A model generated the notes under the pieces. The model made no database searches, was not told the origin of the DNA, and worked only from the letters and a program-made list of their open reading frames with translations. A DNA stretch of 64,000 nucleotides from Pseudomonadota bacterium (lineage in GTDB: Bacteria; Pseudomonadota; Alphaproteobacteria; Acetobacterales; Acetobacteraceae): positions 62,001-126,000 of the forward strand of contig JAJYYH010000036.1 in NCBI GenBank assembly GCA_021801255.1, read 5' to 3'. Of the stretch, positions 55,744-64,000 are shown piece by piece (position 1 is the first letter of the stretch; each line of letters starts with the position of its first letter). The position numbers and the translations under genes are program-made.

Positions 55744-57312
55744 ATGGCAAAATTCGATCACGACGACGACAGCCTGGCGGTGATCATCGGCTCCGGCGCC
55801 GGCGGCGGCACGCTGGGCAACGAGCTGGCGCAAAAAGGCATCAAGACGGTCATTCTCGAAGCCGGGCCGCGTTTCGAGATCGCTGATTTCGTCAACGATG
55901 AATGGCCGAGCTTCGCGCAGCTCGCCTGGACCGACATGCGCACCACCTCGGGCACCTGGCAGATCGCGCATGATTTTCCCAACCTTCCGGCCTGGATCGT
56001 CAAGGCGGTAGGCGGCACCTCGATCCACTGGGCGGGCGCCTCGCTCCGCTTCCGCGACTGGGAGTTCAAGACACGCACGGTTTACGGTCATGTCCCGGGC
56101 GCCAATCTTCTCGATTGGCCGATCAGCCTCGCCGAACTCGAGCCTTATTACGCCAAGGCCGAGTTCAAGATGGGCACGACCGGCACCAACGGCATTCCGC
56201 GGCTTCCCGGCAACAACAATTTCAAGGTGATGGCGGCCGGCGCGGCGCGGCTTGGCTACAAGGAAGTGCATACCGGCAACATGTCGATCAACAGCCAGCC
56301 GCGCGATGGCCGCGGCTCCTGCCAGCAAATCGGGTTTTGTTTCCAGGGCTGCAAATCGGGCGCCAAATGGTCAACGCTCTATACCGAAATCCCCAAGGGC
56401 GAGGCTACCGGCAATCTCGAGGTGCGCGAGAAATCCATGGTGTTGCGCATCGAGCACAATGACGCGGGCAAGGTGAACGCTGTCGTCTATATCGATGCCG
56501 ACGGCAATATGCGGCGCCAGAAGGCGCGCGTCGTGTGCGTTGCCTGCAATTCGCTGGAAAGCCCGCGCCTGCTGCTCAACAGCGCTTCGAGCAAATTTCC
56601 CGACGGGCTCGCCAACAGTTCCGGCCAGGTCGGGCGCAACTACATGCGCCACACCACGGCGAGCGTCTATGCCGCGTTCGATCGGCCGGTGCATATGTAT
56701 CGCGGCACCACCATGGCCGGGATCATCCGTGACGAGGGCCGCAACGATCCGACGCGGGGCTTCGTCGGCGGCTACGAGATGGAGACCATTTCGCTCGGCC
56801 TACCCTTCCTCGCGGCCTTCCTCAAACCCGGCGGCTGGGGGCGGAGCTTCACCAGCGGCGTCGATGATTTTTCCAACATGGCCGGCATGTGGATCATCGG
56901 CGAGGACATGCCACAGGAAACCAACCGCGTCACCCTCGATCCCGTCGCCAAGGACAAATTCGGTCTCCCCGTCGCGAGCGTGCATTTCGACGACCACCCG
57001 AACGATATCGCCATGCGCGAACACGGCTTCCGCCAGGGGGAGGCGGTCTATGAGGCGGTCGGCGCGACGCGAACCTTCCGCGTGCCGCCCTATCCGAGCA
57101 CCCATAATCTCGGCACCAACCGCATGAGCGAGAAGCCGCGCGACGGCGTCGTCAACAAATTCGGCCAGAGCCACGATATTCCGAACCTGTTCATCTCGGA
57201 TGGCAGCCAGTTCACCACCGGTGCCGGGGTCAATCCGACGCTTACCATCGTGACACTCGCGATCCGCCAAGCCGACAGCATCGCTGGAATGATGGGAAAG
57301 AACGAAATCTGA
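55744..57312 (+). CDS. GMC family FAD-dependent oxidoreductase
   Basis: VIIGSGAGGGTLGNELAQKGIKTVILEAGPRFE; GGTSIHWAG; ISDGSQFTTGAGVNPTLTIVTLAIRQAD. Confidence 0.9.
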   Translation: MAKFDHDDDSLAVIIGSGAGGGTLGNELAQKGIKTVILEAGPRFEIADFVNDEWPSFAQLAWTDMRTTSGTWQIAHDFPNLPAWIVKAVGGTSIHWAGASLRFRDWEFKTRTVYGHVPGANLLDWPISLAELEPYYAKAEFKMGTTGTNGIPRLPGNNNFKVMAAGAARLGYKEVHTGNMSINSQPRDGRGSCQQIGFCFQGCKSGAKWSTLYTEIPKGEATGNLEVREKSMVLRIEHNDAGKVNAVVYIDADGNMRRQKARVVCVACNSLESPRLLLNSASSKFPDGLANSSGQVGRNYMRHTTASVYAAFDRPVHMYRGTTMAGIIRDEGRNDPTRGFVGGYEMETISLGLPFLAAFLKPGGWGRSFTSGVDDFSNMAGMWIIGEDMPQETNRVTLDPVAKDKFGLPVASVHFDDHPNDIAMREHGFRQGEAVYEAVGATRTFRVPPYPSTHNLGTNRMSEKPRDGVVNKFGQSHDIPNLFISDGSQFTTGAGVNPTLTIVTLAIRQADSIAGMMGKNEI

Positions 57313-57413
57313 GCCCGCTCCCGGCCGGCCTCGCGCGCCGGCCGGGGCGCCTGGTCTCTTGACTTGACCGCTCGCCCCCGTGCATCCCTCGGACCGTGAA
57401 GGGGCCATAGGGA

Positions 57414-58955
57414 ATGCAAGCAATGAGCGGCGCCGAAGCCGGGGCCCGCGCCCGGCCGGCCGCGCCGAGCGCCATTCGCGCGGGTTTTCCCGGATGGATC
57501 GTGCTCATCCTCGCCACCGCCGCGCTTCGCCTCGCCTTTGGCTGGGCGCTCGGCCTCGGCGTCGATGAGAGCTACATGGTCGCCTCCGGGCGGGAACTGC
57601 AATTCGGCTATTTCGATCATCCCCCGCTCGCCTGGTGGCTCGCCTGGGCCGCCGGACGGCTGTTCGGCAGCACCGCGCCGGTGATCGAGCGCCTGCCCTT
57701 CATCGCGCTCTTCGCGCTCTCGACCTGGCTGATCTATCGGCTCACAACGCGGCTGTTCGATGCGCGCGCCGGATTCTGGGCGGCGGTTTTATTCAACGTC
57801 ATCCCGGTGTTCGGCGTCAGCACCGGCGGCTGGGTGCTGCCCGACGGCCCGCTCGATTGCGCCCTGCTCGCCGCCGCCCTCGCCTTGGTGCGGGCGCTGG
57901 AGGACGAGGCGGGCGGCTGGCGCTGGTGGCTCGCGAGCGGCGCCTTTGCCGGGCTCGCGCTCGATGCCAAGTATTCCGCCTCCCTCACGCTGGGCGGGGC
58001 ATTTTTCTTCCTGCTGACCGCGCCCCGCGGCCGCGCCATGCTGCGCCGCCCCGCGCCCTATGCCGCGGCCGGGCTCGCGCTTTTGCTGTTCGCCCCGGTG
58101 CTGGCCTGGAATGCCGCGCATGGCTGGGCGTCTTTCGCCTTTCAGGGCGGGCGCGCGCTCGGCGGGCATTTCCATCCGCTGGCCCCACTCACCGTGCTCG
58201 GCGGCGAGGCGCTGTTCCTGCTGCCCTGGATCTGGCTGCCGCTTGTTCTCTCCGGCCTCGCCGCGGCCGCGCGCGGGCCGGGGGCATGGCGCGGCTGGCT
58301 GCTCGCGTCGCTGGCAGCCCCGCCGATCGTGCTCTTCGCCCTCGTCGCCCTGTGGTCGAGCCAGCGCGTGCTGTTCCACTGGGCGGCGCCGGGCTATCTC
58401 TTCCTGCTGCCGTTGCTCGGCCAGGCGGTCGCCACGCGGATCGCCGCCGGCGAGCGCGGCGTGCGGCTTTGGCTCGGCGCCAGTATCGCGCTGGTGCTGG
58501 CCGGCCTCGTGCTGGTCGGCAGCGAGGTCCGCTTCAACTGGCTGCCCGAGGTGATCAGCGATTTCGGCTTCGGCGCCGATCCCGATCTCGACGCCGTGGA
58601 CTGGACATCGCTCCGCACCGACCTCGCCCGTCGCGGGCTGCTCACCGCGCCGCGACCGGTGATCGCCGCGCTCCGCTGGCAGGACGCCGGCAAGCTCGAC
58701 TATGCGCTCGATGGCGCCGCCCGGGTGATCTGCCTCGGCAACGATCCGCGGCAGTACGGCCTTATCGGCGCCGACCGCGCGGCTCCCGGCGCCGACGTGC
58801 TGATCGTCGCCCCGCGCCTCGATGCCGCGCAGATCGCCGCCAAGCTCGGCGCGCAATTCGCGACCATTACGCCGCTCGCGCCCCTCGTGCTGCGCCACGC
58901 CGGGCGCGCGGCAATGATCGTGCCGCTCTATCTCGGCCACGATTTCCGCGAGTGA
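57414..58955 (+). CDS. Glycosyltransferase family 39/ArnT-like membrane protein
   Basis: LALGLGVDESYMVASGRELQFGYFDHPPLAWWLAWA; multiple TM segments. Confidence 0.8.
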   Translation: MQAMSGAEAGARARPAAPSAIRAGFPGWIVLILATAALRLAFGWALGLGVDESYMVASGRELQFGYFDHPPLAWWLAWAAGRLFGSTAPVIERLPFIALFALSTWLIYRLTTRLFDARAGFWAAVLFNVIPVFGVSTGGWVLPDGPLDCALLAAALALVRALEDEAGGWRWWLASGAFAGLALDAKYSASLTLGGAFFFLLTAPRGRAMLRRPAPYAAAGLALLLFAPVLAWNAAHGWASFAFQGGRALGGHFHPLAPLTVLGGEALFLLPWIWLPLVLSGLAAAARGPGAWRGWLLASLAAPPIVLFALVALWSSQRVLFHWAAPGYLFLLPLLGQAVATRIAAGERGVRLWLGASIALVLAGLVLVGSEVRFNWLPEVISDFGFGADPDLDAVDWTSLRTDLARRGLLTAPRPVIAALRWQDAGKLDYALDGAARVICLGNDPRQYGLIGADRAAPGADVLIVAPRLDAAQIAAKLGAQFATITPLAPLVLRHAGRAAMIVPLYLGHDFRE

Positions 58956-58960
58956 AAGCG

Positions 58961-59337
<377 letters not shown>

Positions 59338-59370
59338 CGGGGAGGGATGTGCGCGCTGCTCCCCGCCGCG

Positions 59371-60102
59371 TCAATCGCCGATCAGCCGCACCACGCCGAG
59401 CAGACGCGCCAGCGTGCCGGCATCGGCCTGCCCGGTTACCGCCTCGGGCCGCCAATGGCGCTGAAACGCCCGTAATACACGCGCCAGCGCGGGATCGAGC
59501 GGCCCCTCGGGCGCCACGCGATAGCCGATCGCGCCCAGCGCCTTGCGCACATCGCGGAGGCTCGCGGCGTCGCGCACCGCATCCTCGGTGCCGAGATCCG
59601 GCACGCCCTCTGGCCACAGCCCGACGCCGTTCCGCGCCAGCCCCTCCCAGTCGAACAGCTCGCCCGGATCCTGCTTGCGCTCGGGGGCGATGTCGCTGTG
59701 CCCGACAATGTTGCGCGCCGGCACGGCATGGCGTGAAAGCAGCTCGAGGCATAAATCGCAGACCACCGCCAATTGCAGCACCGGAAACGGTCGATAGCCC
59801 CATTCATGGCCGGGATTGACGATCTCGATGCCGATCGAGCGATCATTCAACCGCGTCCGACCGCGCCAGAACGAATCCCCCGCATGCCAGGCGCGCCGCC
59901 CCTCGGGCACGAGCCGCCAGATCAGCCCATCCTCCTCGACGACATAATGCGCCGATACCGCCGTCGCCCGATCACACAGCCGATCCAACGCCTCCGCCGC
60001 ACTGCGCATGCCGGTGTAATGCAACACAATCATGTCCACCGACACACCCTCGGGGCGCCCATCCTGATTGGGACTGGCCCGATCACGAACCGCCAGCATC
60101 AT
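59371..60102 (-). CDS. N-acetylmuramoyl-L-alanine amidase (AmpD-like) with C-terminal peptidoglycan-binding domain
   Basis: VDMIVLHYTGMRSAAEALDRL; SIGIEIVNPGHEWGY; VGHSDIAPERKQDPGELFDW. Confidence 0.9.
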   Translation of the reverse strand: MMLAVRDRASPNQDGRPEGVSVDMIVLHYTGMRSAAEALDRLCDRATAVSAHYVVEEDGLIWRLVPEGRRAWHAGDSFWRGRTRLNDRSIGIEIVNPGHEWGYRPFPVLQLAVVCDLCLELLSRHAVPARNIVGHSDIAPERKQDPGELFDWEGLARNGVGLWPEGVPDLGTEDAVRDAASLRDVRKALGAIGYRVAPEGPLDPALARVLRAFQRHWRPEAVTGQADAGTLARLLGVVRLIGD

Positions 60103-60141
60103 GCCCGGCACTCCGCGTCGTGGCCCGCCAGGAAAGGCAAG

Positions 60142-60348
60142 ACCAAGGGGGCTTTGCCCCCTTGGATCCCCCACCAAGGGCAGAACCCTTGGAACCCATC
60201 CTGGAAGGCTTTGTTCCAGAGGGGGCCAACGAGGTATTGCCGGGTCCGTGTCGGCCCCCTCTGGAACAAAGCCTCCAAGAGAAGAGGTCCAGGGGCTCGG
60301 CCCCTGGCAGGGGGTCCAGGGGGACAGCGTCCCCCTGGTCTTGCTTCC
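60142..60348. repeat. GC-rich dispersed repeat, composite copy E with a 22-bp perfect inverted repeat
   Basis: AGGCTTTGTTCCAGAGGGGGCC (60206-60227) / GGCCCCCTCTGGAACAAAGCCT (60253-60274), 25-nt spacer; flanks resemble the B/C family. Confidence 0.85.
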
Positions 60349-60376
60349 TGATGGCCACGACGCGAACTGCCGGGCG

Positions 60377-61153
60377 TCACAGGCCGCGCTCGCGTTTGAT
60401 ACGGTCCCAGGCGGCGTTCATGCGGGCGACTTTTTCGCTGGCGCGGGCGATGAATTCGGGGGGCACGCCGCGGGCGGCGAGGCTGTCGGGGTGATTTTCG
60501 CGCATCAGTTGCCGCCAGGCGAGGTGGACCTCCTCGTCGCTGGCGGTCATGGCGACGCCGAGCACGGTGTAGGGGTCGTCTTCGTCCATCATCGGGCGGG
60601 CGCGCTGGGTGTGGGCGCCGGTGGCGCGTTCCCAGGCGGCGCGGTTGAGGCGGAAGCCCTGGTGGACGCGGGCGAGGAATTCAGTTTCCGCCATGTTGAT
60701 CGGGCGATCGGCCCGCGCGATGGCGAAGAGGGCCACGAGGACGTCTTCCAGCACGCCGCGATGGGCGGAAAATGCCTCGCCGAGCTGATCGGCATAGGGT
60801 TCGAAGCCTTCGGCGCTGTCGCGCGCCTGGTCGAACAGCCGGCCGATATCGCGCACGGATTGCGGCGGGATGCGGAAATTATGCTTGAAGGCGTCGATTT
60901 CGGCACGCACCACCGGGCCGTCGCATTTCGCGAGCTTGGCGGTCAGCACCACGACGGCGATGGCGAAAAGCTGATCGCGTCGGCCAAGCAGGGCGGCGAC
61001 GCGGGCCGGGTTGAGCGGGTTGAAGCGGGCGGCGCCGCGCGGCAGCATGCCGCTATCGGCGGCGTGGCCGAGGGCCGCGCCAACCACCGCGCCGAACGGC
61101 CCGCCCATCGCGAACCCGGCCATGCCGCCGATGATCTTGCCCCAATACCCCAT
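60377..61153 (-). CDS. DjlA-like protein (TerB domain plus DnaJ domain)
   Basis: GYWGKIIGGMAGFAMGGPFGAVVGAALGH; DDPYTVLGVAMTASDEEVHLAWRQLMRENHPDSLAARG. Confidence 0.85.
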   Translation of the reverse strand: MGYWGKIIGGMAGFAMGGPFGAVVGAALGHAADSGMLPRGAARFNPLNPARVAALLGRRDQLFAIAVVVLTAKLAKCDGPVVRAEIDAFKHNFRIPPQSVRDIGRLFDQARDSAEGFEPYADQLGEAFSAHRGVLEDVLVALFAIARADRPINMAETEFLARVHQGFRLNRAAWERATGAHTQRARPMMDEDDPYTVLGVAMTASDEEVHLAWRQLMRENHPDSLAARGVPPEFIARASEKVARMNAAWDRIKRERGL

Positions 61154-61260
61154 TCGACCGCCCTCTAGCATGCGCGGGTTGACAGGAGCAAAACGCGCAT
61201 AGGCATTTTATCCGGACCGCGCCAGAATGGTGCGCTGGATCAGCACGAAGGGAGACGCCC

Positions 61261-62193
61261 ATGGCATCGGGGAAAAAAGTCATCATCACCTGCGCGGTCA
61301 CCGGGGCGATCCACACGCCCTCGATGTCGCCCTATCTGCCGGTAACGCCCGACGAGATCGCGGAAGCCGCGATCGGCGCGGCGGAGGCGGGAGCGGCGAT
61401 CATTCATCTGCACGCGCGCAACCCCGAGACCGGCAAGCCCGATCAGAGCCCCGAGGCCTTCGCCACCTTCCTGCCGCGCATCAAGCAGGCGACGGCGGCG
61501 GTGGTGAACCTGACCAGCGGCGGCGCGCCCAACATGCTGATCCGCGAGCGCATCCAGCCGTCGCTGACCTTCAAGCCGGAGGTCGCCTCGCTCAACATGG
61601 GCTCGATGAATTTCGGCCTGTTTCCCATGCTTGAACGCTTCAAGACGTTCAAGCACGACTGGGAGCGCCAGCATCTTGAGAATTCGCGCGATTTGATCTT
61701 CCGCAACACGTTCGCCGATATCGAATATGCGCTCCACGCCTTGGGCGAGAGCGGCACGCGCTTCGAGTTCGAATGCTATGATGTCGGCCATCTCTACAAT
61801 CTCGCGCATTTCCTTGACCGCAAGCTGGTGACGCCACCGCTGTTCGTGCAGACGGTATTCGGCATCCTGGGCGGCATCGGCCCGCATCCCGAGGACGTGG
61901 CGCATATGAGGCGCACCGCCGATCGGCTGTTCGGCGCGCAGTATCGCTGGTCGGTGCTGGGGGCGGGGCGCAATCAATTGCCGATCGCGGCGATGGGGGC
62001 GGCGATGGGGGCGAATGTGCGGGTCGGGCTGGAGGACAGCCTGTGGATCGGTCCCGGCCAGCTCGCCAAAAGCAACGCCGAACAGGTCAAGCGGGCGCGC
62101 CAGATCATCGAAGGCCTCGGTCTTGAGGTCGCAACGCCGGCCGAGGCGCGCGCGATTCTGGCCCTCAAGGGCGGCGACAAGGTGGCGTTTTAG
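61261..62193 (+). CDS. BKACE (3-keto-5-aminohexanoate cleavage) family protein
   Basis: KVIITCAVTGAIHTPSMSPYLPVTPDEIAEAAIGAAEAGAAIIHLHARNPETGKPDQSPEAF; VRVGLEDSLWIGPGQLAKSNAEQV. Confidence 0.9.
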   Translation: MASGKKVIITCAVTGAIHTPSMSPYLPVTPDEIAEAAIGAAEAGAAIIHLHARNPETGKPDQSPEAFATFLPRIKQATAAVVNLTSGGAPNMLIRERIQPSLTFKPEVASLNMGSMNFGLFPMLERFKTFKHDWERQHLENSRDLIFRNTFADIEYALHALGESGTRFEFECYDVGHLYNLAHFLDRKLVTPPLFVQTVFGILGGIGPHPEDVAHMRRTADRLFGAQYRWSVLGAGRNQLPIAAMGAAMGANVRVGLEDSLWIGPGQLAKSNAEQVKRARQIIEGLGLEVATPAEARAILALKGGDKVAF

Positions 62194-62211
62194 GGCGCCT
62201 GTCGGGCGGCG

Positions 62212-62490
62212 CTACACGCGGCGTAGCCTTCGGGCATTGGCCCGCGAGCGCCGGTGCCAGGGCGCCAGCATCGCGGCCCAGCTCGCCTGCCCGCCCGAAG
62301 CCATGAGAGTGGCTGCGGAGTGCCGCGCCGCCTGCATCTTTTCCGATACCATACGATGATATTCGAGCGGCGAGCAGCGGTTCTGCGCCATCAGCAGACT
62401 ACGGCGCGCGATCACCTCCCAGGAGGCGATGGCGAGTTCAGCCGTCATCAGCGCCAGGGCGGGAGAGCGAGGCGTTTTGTGGTGTTTCAT
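62212..62490 (-). CDS. Small hypothetical protein (92 aa)
   Basis: Minus-strand ORF with non-shadow-like composition (MKHHKTPRSPALALMTAELAIASWEVIARRSLLMAQNRCSPLEYHRMVSEKMQAARHSAATLM), in the gap between two plus-strand genes. Confidence 0.5.
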   Translation of the reverse strand: MKHHKTPRSPALALMTAELAIASWEVIARRSLLMAQNRCSPLEYHRMVSEKMQAARHSAATLMASGGQASWAAMLAPWHRRSRANARRLRRV

Positions 62491-62628
62491 CGGTTAGATA
62501 TGGTGGGGGGCGGATGACGCGGCAAGGCCGCGCCGTGTCGCGCGGCGGCGGCGCTTTCTTGCAATGGTGCTTTGTTGCAATAGAGTGCCGCCCCGCTAGT
62601 CTGGCGCCATAAAATGTTTGGGGGCGTC

Positions 62629-64000
62629 ATGCCGGGAGATACCACTCTGAGTGCCGCGGGCAATGCGGCGGACTGGTTCATCGACCGCCATATCCGGGAG
62701 GGGCGCGGCGAGCGTCTGGCCTTCATCGATCCCTGGCGCCGGCTTTCCTATCGCGACCTGCAACGGCAAAGCAGCTCGTTTGCCGCAGCGCTCGCGCGGG
62801 CCGGGATGCGCCGGGAGGAGCGGATCGCGCTCGTGCTTCGCGACACCTGCGCTTTTCCGATCGCGTTCTGGGGGGCTCTGCGCGCCGGCGTGGTGCCGGT
62901 GCCGATCAACACGCTGCTGCCGTCGGCGCAGATCGGCTCCCTGCTCGCCGATTGCCGTGCCGCGCTGGTGGTGGCCTCGCCGAGCCTCGCTCCCGCCTTG
63001 ACCGCCGATCCCGCCGCGCCCCGATGCATCGTCGCCGAAGAGGGGAGCGAGGGTGAGGACGCGGCGGAGGGGTTGGCGCGGTTTCTCGCCGGCGCGCCCG
63101 AGGCGATCGCGCCGCCGATCTCCGTCTCGCCTGACGAGACCGCGTTCTGGCTCTATTCCTCGGGTTCGACGAGTGCGCCCAAGGGCACGCGGCACGTCCA
63201 TGGCAGTCTGCGCGCGACCTATGAGACCTATGGGCGCCAGGTGCTCGGCATTGCCCCGGATGATCTGATGTTTTCGGCGGCCAAGCTGTTTTTCGCCTAT
63301 GGGCTCGGCAATGCCATGACCTTTCCGATGGCGGTTGGCGCCGCCGCCGTGCTGCTGCCCGGGCGGCCGACGCCCGAGGCGGTCTTCGCCGTCATGCGCC
63401 AACATCAGCCGACGATCTTCGGCGGCGTGCCGACGCTCTATGCCGCGATGCTCGCCGATCCCGCGATCGGCTCCGGCGCCGGCTCGGCGCGGCTCCGGCG
63501 CGCGATTTCGGCGGGCGAGCCGCTGCCCGAACGGATCGGGCGGGAATTCGCGCGGATCACTGGGGTCGATATCCTGGACGGCATCGGCTCGACCGAGATG
63601 CTGCATATTTTCATCTCCAACCGTCCCGAGGAGATACGCCTTGGCACCACCGGGCGGGCGGTGCCGGGCTATGATCTGAAAATCGTCGATGCCGAGGATC
63701 GCGAGGTGGCCGAGGGCGAACCCGGCGAATTGCTGGTGCGCGGCCCCTCGGCGGCGGAGGGCTATTGGAACCAGCGCGCCCGTAGCCGCCACACCTTCAT
63801 GGGCGAATGGACCCGCACCGGCGATACCTATTTCCGCGACGCAGAGGGGTTCTATCACTACTGTGGCCGCGCCGACGACATGCTCAAGGTGGGCGGCATC
63901 TGGGTCAGCCCGGCCGAGGTCGAGGCGGCGCTGGTGGCGCATGAGGCGGTGCTCGAAGCAGCGGTGGTCGGGCATCCCGACCCCGAGGGGCTGATCAAGC
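62629..64000 (+). CDS. Benzoate-CoA-ligase-type acyl-CoA synthetase, 3' truncated by window end
   Basis: ANL motif WLYSSGSTSAPKGTRH; DGIGSTEMLHIFISN; TGDTYFRDAEGFYHYCGRADDMLKVGGIWVSPAEVEAAL; open to base 64000. Confidence 0.9.
   Translation, partial: MPGDTTLSAAGNAADWFIDRHIREGRGERLAFIDPWRRLSYRDLQRQSSSFAAALARAGMRREERIALVLRDTCAFPIAFWGALRAGVVPVPINTLLPSAQIGSLLADCRAALVVASPSLAPALTADPAAPRCIVAEEGSEGEDAAEGLARFLAGAPEAIAPPISVSPDETAFWLYSSGSTSAPKGTRHVHGSLRATYETYGRQVLGIAPDDLMFSAAKLFFAYGLGNAMTFPMAVGAAAVLLPGRPTPEAVFAVMRQHQPTIFGGVPTLYAAMLADPAIGSGAGSARLRRAISAGEPLPERIGREFARITGVDILDGIGSTEMLHIFISNRPEEIRLGTTGRAVPGYDLKIVDAEDREVAEGEPGELLVRGPSAAEGYWNQRARSRHTFMGEWTRTGDTYFRDAEGFYHYCGRADDMLKVGGIWVSPAEVEAALVAHEAVLEAAVVGHPDPEGLIK

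Overview
High-GC alphaproteobacterial chromosomal window, probably Rhodospirillales/Acetobacteraceae (inferred from gene content and codon bias; not tested). It is mostly dense core-type coding sequence: recX, azlCD, pqiABC, mipZ, cysS, trmJ-like, pmbA, an M16 peptidase, thrC, an NDUFA12-like gene, mlaD, otsB, tadA, rluB-like, rsmD, a polyprenyl synthase, rnpB, ampD-like and djlA-like. Accessory modules are a giant three-part glycosyltransferase, two independent branched-chain-amino-acid-type (HAAT) ABC transport operons, a TonB/ExbB/ExbD/TonB-dependent receptor module, and a cytochrome c/VOC/Tat-subunit/GMC oxidoreductase cluster. The most interesting system is the operon at 41.1-52.3 kb. It has five consecutive 4-nt ATGA overlaps and encodes a xanthine-dehydrogenase-type hydroxylase, a 6-hydroxynicotinate-reductase-like Fe-S protein with a flavinylation-like GAT motif, a UPF0280 (ApbE-fold) protein, a DUF1185 protein and a complete HAAT transporter. 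It looks like an N-heterocycle uptake and degradation system with two uncharacterised members. Non-coding highlights are an unannotated three-hairpin sRNA candidate with an anti-Shine-Dalgarno loop (12.05-12.18 kb), a palindromic operator overlapping a strong promoter at the TonB-dependent receptor gene, a dispersed GC-rich hairpin repeat family in five intergenic regions, and a 101/100-bp hairpin-bearing tandem duplication at 32.5 kb. All assignments come from reading the sequence and family recognition; no searches were run.
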